Assembly (NCBI GenBank): GCA_017470325.1
Contig: JAFUES010000023.1
Span: 1 to 64,000, forward strand
Origin: Oscillospiraceae bacterium
GTDB lineage: Bacteria; Bacillota_A; Clostridia; Oscillospirales; Oscillospiraceae
Reading direction: 5' to 3'
DNA length: 64,000 nt
The position numbers and the translations under genes were made by a program. Of this stretch, positions 27,849 through 36,382 are shown one piece after another (position 1 is the first letter of the stretch; every line of letters begins with the position of its first letter). The notes under the pieces were generated by a model that had not been told where the DNA came from, did not search any database, and saw only the letters and a program-made list of their open reading frames with translations.

Positions 27849-29060
27849 ATGAAGCAGTTGAAAAAAATCAGCGCCCTTTTGCTCGTTTTCATTTTGATAA
27901 TGAGTTTAAGTATTACTGCATTTGCTGATGCCTCAACTATTGGTAGTAGCGGTGTTACTGGAGGAACCACATCAAATCTTGGAGCAGTAACAGCAGCTAA
28001 CACGATTACTTTTACCAATAATCTGAAATGATACAACCCCGCAGGCAATGTTTATGCACCCAACATTACTTATACATTTGCCATTGCTGCGGGTTCTGCC
28101 AGTAATGTGACTGATTCTGCTGGCGTTACGGCTGCTATTAAAGCAGGGGTTGGGTCTCCGACAATCAGCTATGCAGCAGGTTCTCCACTCGCATATACGA
28201 CGGCTGACACACTGAATGCAAGCAGCGGGGGTTCGAATAACTCTTCGAACGTGACTGTTACTTTCCCGGCCGATACATTCTCTTCCCGCGGTGTTTACCG
28301 TTATGTCATTACTCGTACTGTGACCGGGTCAGCTGTAACAAAGGGTACAGTTACTCTGGATAGCCATGGGCTTGACTCAAATGTTAACACAGTCTATCTC
28401 GATGTGTATGTCAGAGAAGATCAAGAGAATAGCCAGACTGTGATTTATGGCTATGTGCTTCATGCTATTAGCGGTGATATAGTGGATGAAACTAATAATA
28501 CGCCTAAAATAAGTGGGTTTGAAGATACTTACTATACTGACAACCTTACCATCAAGAAGACTGTTGTGAACGATGCCACATTAACATCTAAGTTTGATTT
28601 TACACTGGCATTTAGCGGCACTGGAACAAAAGATACGGATTATAAGTTGATTCAAACTGCCGGCGAGGGAACCCCAACTTTGACATCTGAGACCGCAGTA
28701 AAACTCGGCAAGGGCGAGAGCGTCATTTATAAGGGGATTCCTTATGGTGTTGTTGTAACAATCTATGAAACCAATACTATTACCGGGACAACCTATACTT
28801 ATTCTGTTAGCGGTAATGTAGATAGCCCTGTAACCGGAGGCGTAATTACCCCCAATCAGAATACTAGTACTGACGCAGCCGTTGCTACAAACAGCATTCT
28901 TGCTACTGCAAGTGATAAAACTATCACGTTCACCAACACGCTAACCACTATCTCTCCGACCGGCGTTGTGCTGCGTGTTGCGCCTTATGTGTTCATGCTG
29001 GCTGCCGGTATCTTCCTGCTGACCCTGTCCCGCCGCCGTCGCCGCGCATCAGAGGACTAA
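27849..29060 (+). CDS. Pilin-type surface protein interrupted by an in-frame TGA
   Basis: The frame runs 403 codons apart from one TGA at 28029-28031. Before it: a signal peptide (ending TAFA) and the first strand of a pilin domain (NTITFTNNLK). After it, in the same frame, the domain continues (NVYAPNITYTFAI) as in FctA/Spy0128-like isopeptide pilins. A second DUF7601-like domain follows (NLTIKKTVVNDATLTSKFDF ... KTITFTNTL), then SPTGVV, a membrane helix and a basic tail. GAAAGGAG precedes the ATG. No SD supports a restart after the TGA. It may be a pseudogene, or the stop may be read through. The gene is clearly AT-richer than its neighbours, suggesting transfer. Confidence 0.8.
28035..28095 (+). 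promoter_or_regulatory. Stem-loop immediately 3' of the in-frame TGA
   Basis: Positions 28038-28050 pair with 28082-28093: 7 bp, a single bulged G at 28045 and 5 bp, with 2 further pairs beyond a bulged C at the base. The loop is 31 nt and the stem begins 3-6 nt after the TGA. It could favour stop readthrough or slow ribosomes; this is inference. Confidence 0.5.
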
Positions 29061-29105
29061 GGCCCTGTTAAGGAAAACGGCGATCTGAATTTTCAGCATT
29101 CCCCA

Positions 29106-29146
29106 TTTCCCTGGAGGGCGGCCATTCAGGCCGTCCTCCAGGGAAA
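29106..29146 (+). other. 18-bp stem-loop between pilin and SipA-like genes
   Basis: Arms 29106-29123 and 29129-29146 pair fully apart from one G-T, around a 5-nt loop. No T run follows on either strand, so it looks more like an mRNA processing or stabilising hairpin than a terminator. Confidence 0.6.
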
Positions 29147-29254
29147 ACCGGCGAACAGCCGATAGGCGCCCCTGAGCTTATCAGAGGCGGCTATGAACTG
29201 TCCGCAGTTTATGACATGCACTTGGTAGCTACTATGCAGAGGCAGGGAAGACTC

Positions 29255-29854
29255 ATGACAATGCAAAAATCAAAACAAAATGATCCGGCGACCCGTGAGG
29301 AAGCTGCGGAGCAGATGACAAAGAAGCTCAAGCGCTCTGAGAGGTCTGTAAAAGAGTACCAGTATTTTATCTTACGGCTGTTTGTGTTCCTGCTGGTGCT
29401 GTGGATCCTGTTCTTCCAGATCGTAGGGTTGACGCATATGCCCAGCGGAGATATGGCGCCACGGCTCGACGCAGGTGATCTGGTGCTGTTCTACCGCCTG
29501 GATAAAAACGTAAAGGCCCAGGACGTGGTCGTAATCGAGAAGGTCACCCCGGACAGCGACGGCAAAAAGGCCCTCTTTATCAGCCGCGTGATTGCAGTGG
29601 CCGGTGATACGGTGGAGATCACAGAGGACGGGCGGGTGCTCGTCAACGGCAATACTCTGATCGAATCCAACATTTTTTCCACTACGCAGCCCTATGAGGG
29701 CTATACCGAATATCCCTTGACCCTGGGCGAGGACGAGTGCTTTGTCCTGTCAGACGCCCGCAGAAACAGCGAAGACAGCCGATATTTCGGACCGGTTGCC
29801 CGGAAGGAGATCCAGGGAACAGTGATTACCATCGTCCGCCGCAACAATCTGTGA
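29255..29854 (+). CDS. Signal-peptidase-I-like protein lacking catalytic residues (SipA-like pilus assembly factor)
   Basis: About 199 residues: cytoplasmic N-terminus, one membrane helix (FILRLFVFLLVLWILFF), then an extracytoplasmic S26-type fold. The box holding the catalytic Ser reads SGDMAPRLDAGD, with Asp-66 where Ser is expected, and the box with the general-base Lys reads FISRVIAVAGD, with Ser-110 in place of Lys. Streptococcus pyogenes SipA likewise lacks the Ser/Lys dyad and is needed for pilus polymerisation with a class B sortase. Position between pilin and sortase supports the same role. ATG 29255 has AGGGAAG upstream; ATG 29216 is possible. Confidence 0.85.
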   Translation: MTMQKSKQNDPATREEAAEQMTKKLKRSERSVKEYQYFILRLFVFLLVLWILFFQIVGLTHMPSGDMAPRLDAGDLVLFYRLDKNVKAQDVVVIEKVTPDSDGKKALFISRVIAVAGDTVEITEDGRVLVNGNTLIESNIFSTTQPYEGYTEYPLTLGEDECFVLSDARRNSEDSRYFGPVARKEIQGTVITIVRRNNL

Positions 29855-29901
29855 TGAACTGAAAACTATCATTGAATCTTGGAGAAAGGAGGGAACGCGC
29901 T

Positions 29902-32406
29902 ATGGCAGAAGTCCATCAGACAACAACGGTAGAAGAAGCTGCGAACCGGTCGACAGCGCCGACTGTCAGCACCTGGGAACGTGTGCTGTCCGGCATCGCC
30001 AGCACTGGCAACAGTGTATTGTCGCTGCTGTCAAGCCTGCTGGCTGCGTTCCTGATCCTGTACTCCGGATATGTGCTCTATGATACTTTCTATACCCAGG
30101 ACCAGGCATTCACCAGCGCAGTGGAACTGGTGGAGAAATACCGCCCCGGCATTATCGAGGACATTGAGAACGATGATGTCCCCCTTGCTTCCGGCGGAGC
30201 ATCTTTAAGTGCTGTCACAGATGATTATCGGGCATGGCTCACGATCTACGATTCCCGGATCGACTATCCAGTACTCCAGGGATATGACGACGTTTATTAT
30301 GCCGTTCATGATACATATGGCAATACCAGTCTGACCGGGTCCATTTATATGGCCGCCGCCAGCAGTCCCGATATGTCGGATACCTATAACATCATCTATG
30401 GCCACCACATGGAAAACGGTGCCATGTTTGGCGCTCTGGACGAGTTTCGGGGAGCGGCGTATTTCAACAGCCATAAAACAGGTGTGCTGGTGTCCGACTC
30501 CGGTGTCTATGATCTGTATGTGTTTGCGGTTTTAGATACCGACGCATATGAGGGTATGGTCTATACAGTGGGTAACCGGGATATCCCCGGCATTGTCAAT
30601 TACCTGCGAGGCTCAGCTGTTCAGTTTGATGAAGCTTCCGCCAGTCAGGCTACGCGGATTGTGGCGTTGAGCACCTGTGCCGATGCGACTACCGACGGCC
30701 GCCTGGTGGTCTTTGCCAGAATGGTGCCGCGCACCTATGAGATCATTGCCAATGGATATACAAATGCCTATGATGGGCAACAGCACACTTTGTCTCTGGA
30801 GTTGCGAACTTCAGACGGCCGGAATATTATGGATTCCAGTACGATCGAGTATTGGACAGAAGGAACAGGGTGGACCACCGAGAAGCCTGTCATCAAGAAT
30901 GTCGGCGAGGTGGAAGTCCGGATCCGGGTGAGCAATACCGTTTACGGCGGCACACATGAGGAGACGGTCACACTGCATGTGGACCCGCTGCGAGTAACAG
31001 TGGCTGCGGTGGCGGACCAGAAGGTCTATCTCGATACCGATCCGGCTTTCGCAGTCGAGCTGATCAACGACGCCACCGGAGAGGTCATTGCCCGCGGTGT
31101 GAGCGTGGACGGCGTCGGTACACTCAGAACCCTATGGGGGGATGTGATCGCCTATACCATCAGCCGGCCGCGTGTGGGGCAGGATGAAAATGTCAACACC
31201 TATTCCGGCGCGATCATTCCCACCGGCGAACGTACGCAAGGCAACTATATCGTCAGCTATCGCCCTGCTGATTTTGAAATCACCAACGGCACGCTGGCGC
31301 TGCGGGCAGAAGGGTATACCGGCGTTTATGACGCGAACGCCCATGAAGCGACTGTGCGGCCCACGGTGAGGAACGGTACCACCATTTCCTACAGCTTGGA
31401 CGGCGGCAGGACCTGGACGGTGGCCAGCACCGACGGCGGTGTGACCTGGATCAACAGGCTGCCCAGCATCACCAATGTAGGCGAACAGAGCGTCGTGATC
31501 CGGGCGACGAACCCCAACTATGCGACTGTGCAGCAGACGGTGACCTTGCGTGTGACCCCCGCTCCGGTGACCGTAACGGCCAACCCGGCCAACAGGACGG
31601 ACGGGGAGGACGATCCTGTGTTCACGGCAAGGGTGACCGGCGTCATCGACGGCTTCCAGATCGTTTACACCGTGACACGCCCCAATGCGGACAATGAAAC
31701 CGAGCCGGGCATTTATCCGGATTCCATCGTACCTGCCGGCGCGCAGCTGCAGGGGAATTATATCGTGACCTATGTGCCGGCGCAGTTCCAGATCACCGCT
31801 GCGGCCACTGAAGAGATTGAGGATGTCCAGCCGCCTTTGGCACAGTTTGTCAACCAGTTCCAGCCCACCGGCGGTTCCCATGGCACCCGGGCCTGGGCTC
31901 TGGTCAACCTGATCTGTGTCCTGGTGACAGCCTATCTGTTCCTTCCGCTGCTGCATCTGCGGGAGAAGCTGGGACGGCCGAAGACGATGCGCAGCTTCAA
32001 TGAAGCGAAGGAAGAACTTCGTGAGCGTACAGATCTTACTGTCGAGGAAGAAGCAGAACGCAGGCGCATCGACCAGACTGCCCTGGATGAGCGCGCCCGG
32101 CGTGATGATCCCCGGCTGGGTGAGGTCACTGTAGAGGAATTCCGCGCTGCAGTTGAAAAGCTGTACTATCCGCTGCAGCACTTCCTGCGCCGTTTCCGCA
32201 CAGGTCTTGGGCTGGAGCTGATCGATACGATCGCAGCGATCGTCGCCTTTATCCTGACCGAGGATATGCGTCTGCCCGTGGTCCTGATCGATCGTTGGAC
32301 GCCGCTGATGCTCTTGTTGCTGGCTGTATGCTGGGTCGCCGATGTCCGGCTGCTGCGTTATCATGAGGAAGAACCGGAAGAAGAGCGGGAGACCGCCACA
32401 GTCTGA
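29902..32406 (+). CDS. Class B sortase fused to MBG-type repeats and C-terminal membrane segments
   Basis: About 834 residues. An N-terminal membrane helix (~35-58) precedes a class B sortase domain (~105-285) with catalytic His-168/169 in YGHHMENG, Cys-259 in LSTCAD and Arg-273 in VVFARMV. Two copies of a paired beta unit follow (~285-645), each ending in an MBG-like domain (QGNYIVSYRPADFEI and QGNYIVTYVPAQFQI). Then come FQPTGG, a membrane helix, a charged helical linker and two more hydrophobic segments. It is probably the transpeptidase that polymerises or anchors the upstream proteins. An AAAGGAGGG site supports the ATG. The long C-terminal extension is unusual for a sortase. Confidence 0.88.
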   Translation: MAEVHQTTTVEEAANRSTAPTVSTWERVLSGIASTGNSVLSLLSSLLAAFLILYSGYVLYDTFYTQDQAFTSAVELVEKYRPGIIEDIENDDVPLASGGASLSAVTDDYRAWLTIYDSRIDYPVLQGYDDVYYAVHDTYGNTSLTGSIYMAAASSPDMSDTYNIIYGHHMENGAMFGALDEFRGAAYFNSHKTGVLVSDSGVYDLYVFAVLDTDAYEGMVYTVGNRDIPGIVNYLRGSAVQFDEASASQATRIVALSTCADATTDGRLVVFARMVPRTYEIIANGYTNAYDGQQHTLSLELRTSDGRNIMDSSTIEYWTEGTGWTTEKPVIKNVGEVEVRIRVSNTVYGGTHEETVTLHVDPLRVTVAAVADQKVYLDTDPAFAVELINDATGEVIARGVSVDGVGTLRTLWGDVIAYTISRPRVGQDENVNTYSGAIIPTGERTQGNYIVSYRPADFEITNGTLALRAEGYTGVYDANAHEATVRPTVRNGTTISYSLDGGRTWTVASTDGGVTWINRLPSITNVGEQSVVIRATNPNYATVQQTVTLRVTPAPVTVTANPANRTDGEDDPVFTARVTGVIDGFQIVYTVTRPNADNETEPGIYPDSIVPAGAQLQGNYIVTYVPAQFQITAAATEEIEDVQPPLAQFVNQFQPTGGSHGTRAWALVNLICVLVTAYLFLPLLHLREKLGRPKTMRSFNEAKEELRERTDLTVEEEAERRRIDQTALDERARRDDPRLGEVTVEEFRAAVEKLYYPLQHFLRRFRTGLGLELIDTIAAIVAFILTEDMRLPVVLIDRWTPLMLLLLAVCWVADVRLLRYHEEEPEEERETATV

Positions 32407-32425
32407 TAAGAACAAGACTTACAAT

Positions 32426-32454
32426 AAAAATGCCGCCCACCGGGCGGCATTTTT
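32426..32454. terminator. Bidirectional terminator between sortase gene and cysS
   Basis: A 13-bp stem (32426-32438 with 32442-32454) flanked by A and T runs serves both convergent genes. Confidence 0.9.
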
Positions 32455-32463
32455 ATTGTTCTT

Positions 32464-33915
32464 TTAGATCCTTTTCCACTTGGCGCCGTGGGGGATATCA
32501 GTTACCTCGATCCCCTCGGCCTTCAGCTCATCGCGGATCCGGTCGGCCTCGGCGTAATTCTTGGCCTTCTTGGCGTCCTGCCGGGCCTGGATCTTGGCCT
32601 CCACGGCGGGGTCGCTTTCACCGGACTCGGACACGATGGTGAACTCCCCAGCAGTGACGGTCTGCTTTTTCAGCTCCTCCCGTTTGGCATCGGCCTTGGC
32701 GATCAGACTCAGGCTCAGCACCCGGTCAAAGTCAGCCAGGACGGCCAGCTTGGTGGCGTCGTTGGTCTTGTATTTGAGTACGTCATACAGGGCGGTAACG
32801 GCCAGAGAGGTGTTCAGATCGTTATCCAGCGCGCCGGTGAACTTGGCCTTGAGAGCGTCCACAGCTTCCTGCTCGACCTCCCCGTCGCCGGGTTTGAGGG
32901 AGGCGATGCGGGCGATCAGCTTCTGGTAGCTCTGCTGGGCGTTGTCCAGGTTCTCCCAGGAGAAGACCAGGGACTTGCGGTAATGGCTCTGCAGGCAGAA
33001 GAAGCGGTAGGCCAGAGGATCATAGCCCTTCTGCTCCAGAAGATCCACGGTCAAAAACTCGCCGCTGGACTTGGACATTTTTCCGGAAGTGGTGTTCAGG
33101 TGGAGGACATGCATCCACCAATTGCACCATTTGTGCCCCAAATAGGATTCGGATTGGGCAATTTCGTTGGTGTGGTGGGGGAAGGCGTTATCAATGCCGC
33201 CGCAGTGGATATCCAGATCCTCACCCAGGTGCTTCATGGAAATGCCGGAGCATTCGATGTGCCAGCCGGGATAACCCACGCCCCAGGGGGAGTCCCATTT
33301 CAGGGCCTGATCCTCAAACTTGGACTTGGTGAACCACAGCACGAAGTCGTTGCGGTTGCGCTTGTTGGTGTCCTCTTCCACGCCCTCGCGCACGCCAACG
33401 TCCAGATCCTCGGCATTGAAGTCGTTAAAGACATAGTAGCGCTCCAGCTTGGAGGTATCAAAGTACACGTTGCCGCCGGCGAAGTAGGCATAGCCGGTGT
33501 CCATCAGCTTGCTGATGATCTTGATATACTCGTCAATGCAGTTGGTGGCAGGCTCCACCACGTCGGGCGTCTTGATGTTCAGTTTGGCGCAGTCGGAGAA
33601 AAAGGCGTCGGTATAGAACTTGGCGATCTCCATGACGGACTTGTTTTCGCGCTTGGCGCCCTTGAGCATCTTGTCCTCGCCTTCGTCGGCGTCGGAGGTC
33701 AGATGGCCCACATCGGTGATGTTCATGACGCGCTTGACATTATAGCCCACATAGCGCAGATACTTCTCCAGGATATCTTCCATGATGTAGCTGCGGAGAT
33801 TGCCGATATGGGCAAAGTGATAGACGGTGGGGCCGCAGGTATACATCTTGACGATGTCGGGATGGTTGGGAACGAATTCGTCCTTGGTACGGGTTGCAGA
33901 ATTATACAGCTTCAT
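32464..33915 (-). CDS. cysS: Cysteinyl-tRNA synthetase
   Basis: A 483-residue class I aminoacyl-tRNA synthetase. The zinc Cys in MYTCGPTVYHFAHIGNLRS, the HIGN motif, IHCGGIDNAFPHHTNEIAQSE and KMSKSSGEF are diagnostic for CysRS. It charges tRNA-Cys. It is the last gene of a long minus-strand run, 3 bp after pgsA, and ends at a bidirectional terminator. No T-box leader is possible within the short gap. Confidence 0.97.
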   Translation of the reverse strand: MKLYNSATRTKDEFVPNHPDIVKMYTCGPTVYHFAHIGNLRSYIMEDILEKYLRYVGYNVKRVMNITDVGHLTSDADEGEDKMLKGAKRENKSVMEIAKFYTDAFFSDCAKLNIKTPDVVEPATNCIDEYIKIISKLMDTGYAYFAGGNVYFDTSKLERYYVFNDFNAEDLDVGVREGVEEDTNKRNRNDFVLWFTKSKFEDQALKWDSPWGVGYPGWHIECSGISMKHLGEDLDIHCGGIDNAFPHHTNEIAQSESYLGHKWCNWWMHVLHLNTTSGKMSKSSGEFLTVDLLEQKGYDPLAYRFFCLQSHYRKSLVFSWENLDNAQQSYQKLIARIASLKPGDGEVEQEAVDALKAKFTGALDNDLNTSLAVTALYDVLKYKTNDATKLAVLADFDRVLSLSLIAKADAKREELKKQTVTAGEFTIVSESGESDPAVEAKIQARQDAKKAKNYAEADRIRDELKAEGIEVTDIPHGAKWKRI

Positions 33916-33918
33916 ATT

Positions 33919-34437
33919 TTACTTGGCTCCTTTGAAGACATCGATGTTTTTCATGAAATATTCCACCCCGGAGTATACCGTGGTGATCAGGATCAGCGCA
34001 TTGCAGATCCAATTGAGGGCCTTCACCTGGGGGAAAACCAGCATGGCAGCCAGACCGATCATGGTGACGGTGGTCTTGATCTTGCCGGACCAGGCGGCGG
34101 CGATGACGCGGTTTTGTTCCACGGCGATGAGGCGCAGACCGGAGACGGCAAATTCCCGGAACAGAACGATGGCTACCACCCAGCCGGGCATCTGCCCGCG
34201 CTCGATGAAGTAGCACATGGCGGCCAGCACCAGCATTTTGTCTGCCAGCGGGTCCATGAATTTGCCAAAGTCTGTGATCTGGTTGTAATGCCGGGCGATA
34301 TAACCATCCAGCATATCGCTGAGACTGGCCAGGATAAAGGCGGCCAGAGCCCAGCCCAGATGGCCGGAATAGGCCAGCACCAGAAACACCGGGATCATGA
34401 TGATGCGGAATATGGTGATCTTGTTAGCTGTTGTCAC
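33919..34437 (-). CDS. pgsA: CDP-diacylglycerol--glycerol-3-phosphate 3-phosphatidyltransferase
   Basis: A 172-residue membrane protein with about four hydrophobic segments. The CDP-alcohol phosphotransferase motif is visible as DMLDGYIARHYNQITDFG followed by KFMDPLADK, supplying the metal-binding aspartates. It makes phosphatidylglycerol phosphate for phosphatidylglycerol and cardiolipin. It starts 2 bp after rimO ends and is followed by cysS after 3 bp, indicating one transcript. Confidence 0.93.
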   Translation of the reverse strand: MTTANKITIFRIIMIPVFLVLAYSGHLGWALAAFILASLSDMLDGYIARHYNQITDFGKFMDPLADKMLVLAAMCYFIERGQMPGWVVAIVLFREFAVSGLRLIAVEQNRVIAAAWSGKIKTTVTMIGLAAMLVFPQVKALNWICNALILITTVYSGVEYFMKNIDVFKGAK

Positions 34438-34439
34438 GC

Positions 34440-35753
34440 TCAGACCTCCTCCCCGTAAAGCACGCCGTCCTCGGCATAGGTGATGCGCACATCGACGATC
34501 TCGCCCTCCCGGCCGCCGTCGATAAGGACCTGCCCGTCGATCTCAGGAGAGTCGGCGTAACATCGGCCGGTCATACGCTGCAGCTCTTCGTCGTAAGCCT
34601 CGCACAACACGCGGATGGTCTTTCCCACAAAGCTCTGGCAAAAGTCGTCCATGATGGGGGCCTGCAGTTGGAGGATCAGATCCGCCCGGCGCTGTGCTTC
34701 CTCTTCGTCCACATGGGGCATGGATGCCGCCGGCGTCCCTTCCTCGGGAGAGAAGGGGAACACGCCCACGCGCTCGATCCGCGCTTCTTTTAAGAATTCA
34801 CAGAGCTCCTCAAATTCCGCCTCCCCCTCGCCGGGCAATCCGGCGATCAGGCTGGTCCGCAGTACCAGACCGGGAATGCGCTCACGCAGCGTCTTGAACA
34901 GACTGCGGATCTCGTCGCCGGTACCTCTGCGGTTCATGGCTTTGAGGATCTTGTTATTGATATGCTGGATGGGGATATCCAGATATTTGACGATCTTATC
35001 GTTGCTTGCGATCTCGTCGATCAGTTCAGCGTCGAACTGGTCGGGATAGAGATAGTGGAGCCGGATCCATTCGATCCCGGGGATCTGGGCCAACTCCCGA
35101 CAGAGCTGGGCCAAACATCGCCTGCCGTAAAGATCCGTGCCGTAGCGGGTGATGTCCTGGGCGATAACGATCAGTTCCTTTACCCCGTGTTCCGCCAGGT
35201 CCCGGGCCTCCGCCAGCACGTTTTCCATGCTGCGGGAGCGGTAATGGCCGCGGATATAGGGGATGGCGCAGAAGGCGCAGAAATTGTTGCAGCCCTCGGC
35301 GATCCGAAGATAGGCCCAGGCAGGACCGGTGGAGACCACACGCGGGATCTCCTCCACGGGGCCGTTCTGGTCGGCAAACAGGCGCGCCTGACGGCCTTCC
35401 ATCACGGCGTCCGCCGCCTTGACGATCTCGCCGAAGCTGCCCACGCCCAGCACCGCGTCGATCTCCGGAAGCTCATCCTGAATGGAATCCCGGTATCGCT
35501 CCGAAAGACAGCCGGTGACGATCAGGCCACCCAGGCGGCCTTCTTTTTTCAATTCCGCCATCTCCAGAATGTTGTCGATGGCTTCGCTTTTGGCGGCGTC
35601 GATAAAGCCGCAGGTGTTTACGATGACCAGGTCCGCCCCGTCCGGATCGGGAACCAGCTTATAACCGGCCTCATCCATCAGATAGAGCATCTGTTCACTG
35701 TTCACAAGATTCTTGGCACAGCCAAGAGAGATCAGAGCAAAGCTTGCTTCCAT
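34440..35753 (-). CDS. rimO: Ribosomal protein S12 methylthiotransferase
   Basis: A 437-residue MTTase. Order: an N-terminal UPF0004 domain with LGCAKNLVNSEQML and VNTCGFI (cluster cysteines), the radical SAM core with the CxxxCxxC motif CNNFCAFCAIP, and a C-terminal TRAM domain ending in YGEEV. It methylthiolates an Asp of ribosomal protein S12. I chose the ATG at 35753, which overlaps the recX stop by one base (TGATG) and has GAGGAG upstream, over a much longer upstream start that would overlap recX out of frame. Confidence 0.94.
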   Translation of the reverse strand: MEASFALISLGCAKNLVNSEQMLYLMDEAGYKLVPDPDGADLVIVNTCGFIDAAKSEAIDNILEMAELKKEGRLGGLIVTGCLSERYRDSIQDELPEIDAVLGVGSFGEIVKAADAVMEGRQARLFADQNGPVEEIPRVVSTGPAWAYLRIAEGCNNFCAFCAIPYIRGHYRSRSMENVLAEARDLAEHGVKELIVIAQDITRYGTDLYGRRCLAQLCRELAQIPGIEWIRLHYLYPDQFDAELIDEIASNDKIVKYLDIPIQHINNKILKAMNRRGTGDEIRSLFKTLRERIPGLVLRTSLIAGLPGEGEAEFEELCEFLKEARIERVGVFPFSPEEGTPAASMPHVDEEEAQRRADLILQLQAPIMDDFCQSFVGKTIRVLCEAYDEELQRMTGRCYADSPEIDGQVLIDGGREGEIVDVRITYAEDGVLYGEEV

Positions 35754-36364
35754 CAATACTCCTCGATTTTTGCTTGGTGCCGCCGGAGGGCGGAGCGGAT
35801 CTCCTCCCAGGAATAGCCCCGGCGGTAGAGCGCATTGCTGATTTTCTGGACCTGCACACGGTCCTGCGGGTCCTTCAGGCGGGAGGAGATAAACTTCTCC
35901 AGCTTGTCGTCCGGCTCGGGCATGGCTTCCATGGCCTCGTCCCACAATTCCCGGGCGATGCCCCTGCGGCTGAGTTCCGAGCGGACCCGCCCGACGCCAT
36001 AGCCTTTGGCCGCATAGTGGCGGGCCACAGCGGCGGCGTAGTTTTCATCGTTGAGGAAACCATTCTCTTCCAGCCACTGGGCGCAATATTCCGCCGTATC
36101 TTCCGTCTCGCCCTTCTGCAGCAGCTTATCCCGCAGCTCTTTCCGGGACATGGCGCGGCGGGAGATCAGCTCCAGCGCCCGCTCCCGGCCCAAGGCCCGG
36201 GCGGATCGGCACCGCAGCTCCTCCAGCGCGTCTTCCTCCAGATCCCGGCCGGAATACAGCCGCAGATCGGTGATGACTCCCAGAGTGGAGCGGATCTCGC
36301 TCTCATCCTCCAGCACCACAGTGAGCCGGTCAGAGGAGGTCTGACGGATGGCGGTAATCAACAT
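35753..36364 (-). CDS. recX: Regulatory protein RecX
   Basis: A 203-residue protein of three-helix repeats. LLQKGETEDTAEYCAQWLEENGFLNDENYA and YGVGRVRSELSRRGI are typical RecX helices (first motif seen as several shorter matches). RecX binds and restrains RecA filaments. It lies 18 bp after recA, the classic arrangement, and its stop overlaps the rimO start. The first ~60 residues are a variable beta-rich extension. Confidence 0.88.
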   Translation of the reverse strand: MLITAIRQTSSDRLTVVLEDESEIRSTLGVITDLRLYSGRDLEEDALEELRCRSARALGRERALELISRRAMSRKELRDKLLQKGETEDTAEYCAQWLEENGFLNDENYAAAVARHYAAKGYGVGRVRSELSRRGIARELWDEAMEAMPEPDDKLEKFISSRLKDPQDRVQVQKISNALYRRGYSWEEIRSALRRHQAKIEEY

Positions 36365-36382
36365 AGACGGTTATCTCCTGCG

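Noticed and set aside
27849..29060. Use of a genetic code in which TGA is a sense codon
   Set aside because: Other genes in the window end with TGA at the expected family lengths (for example recX, gene ends at 768 and 17963), so TGA is a normal stop here.
28107..29060. Independent gene starting at GTG 28107
   Set aside because: There is no ribosome binding site or signal peptide, and the sequence just upstream of it continues the same pilin domain in frame.
32488..34458. Long plus-strand open frame opposite cysS and pgsA
   Set aside because: Antisense shadow; both minus-strand genes are unambiguous.
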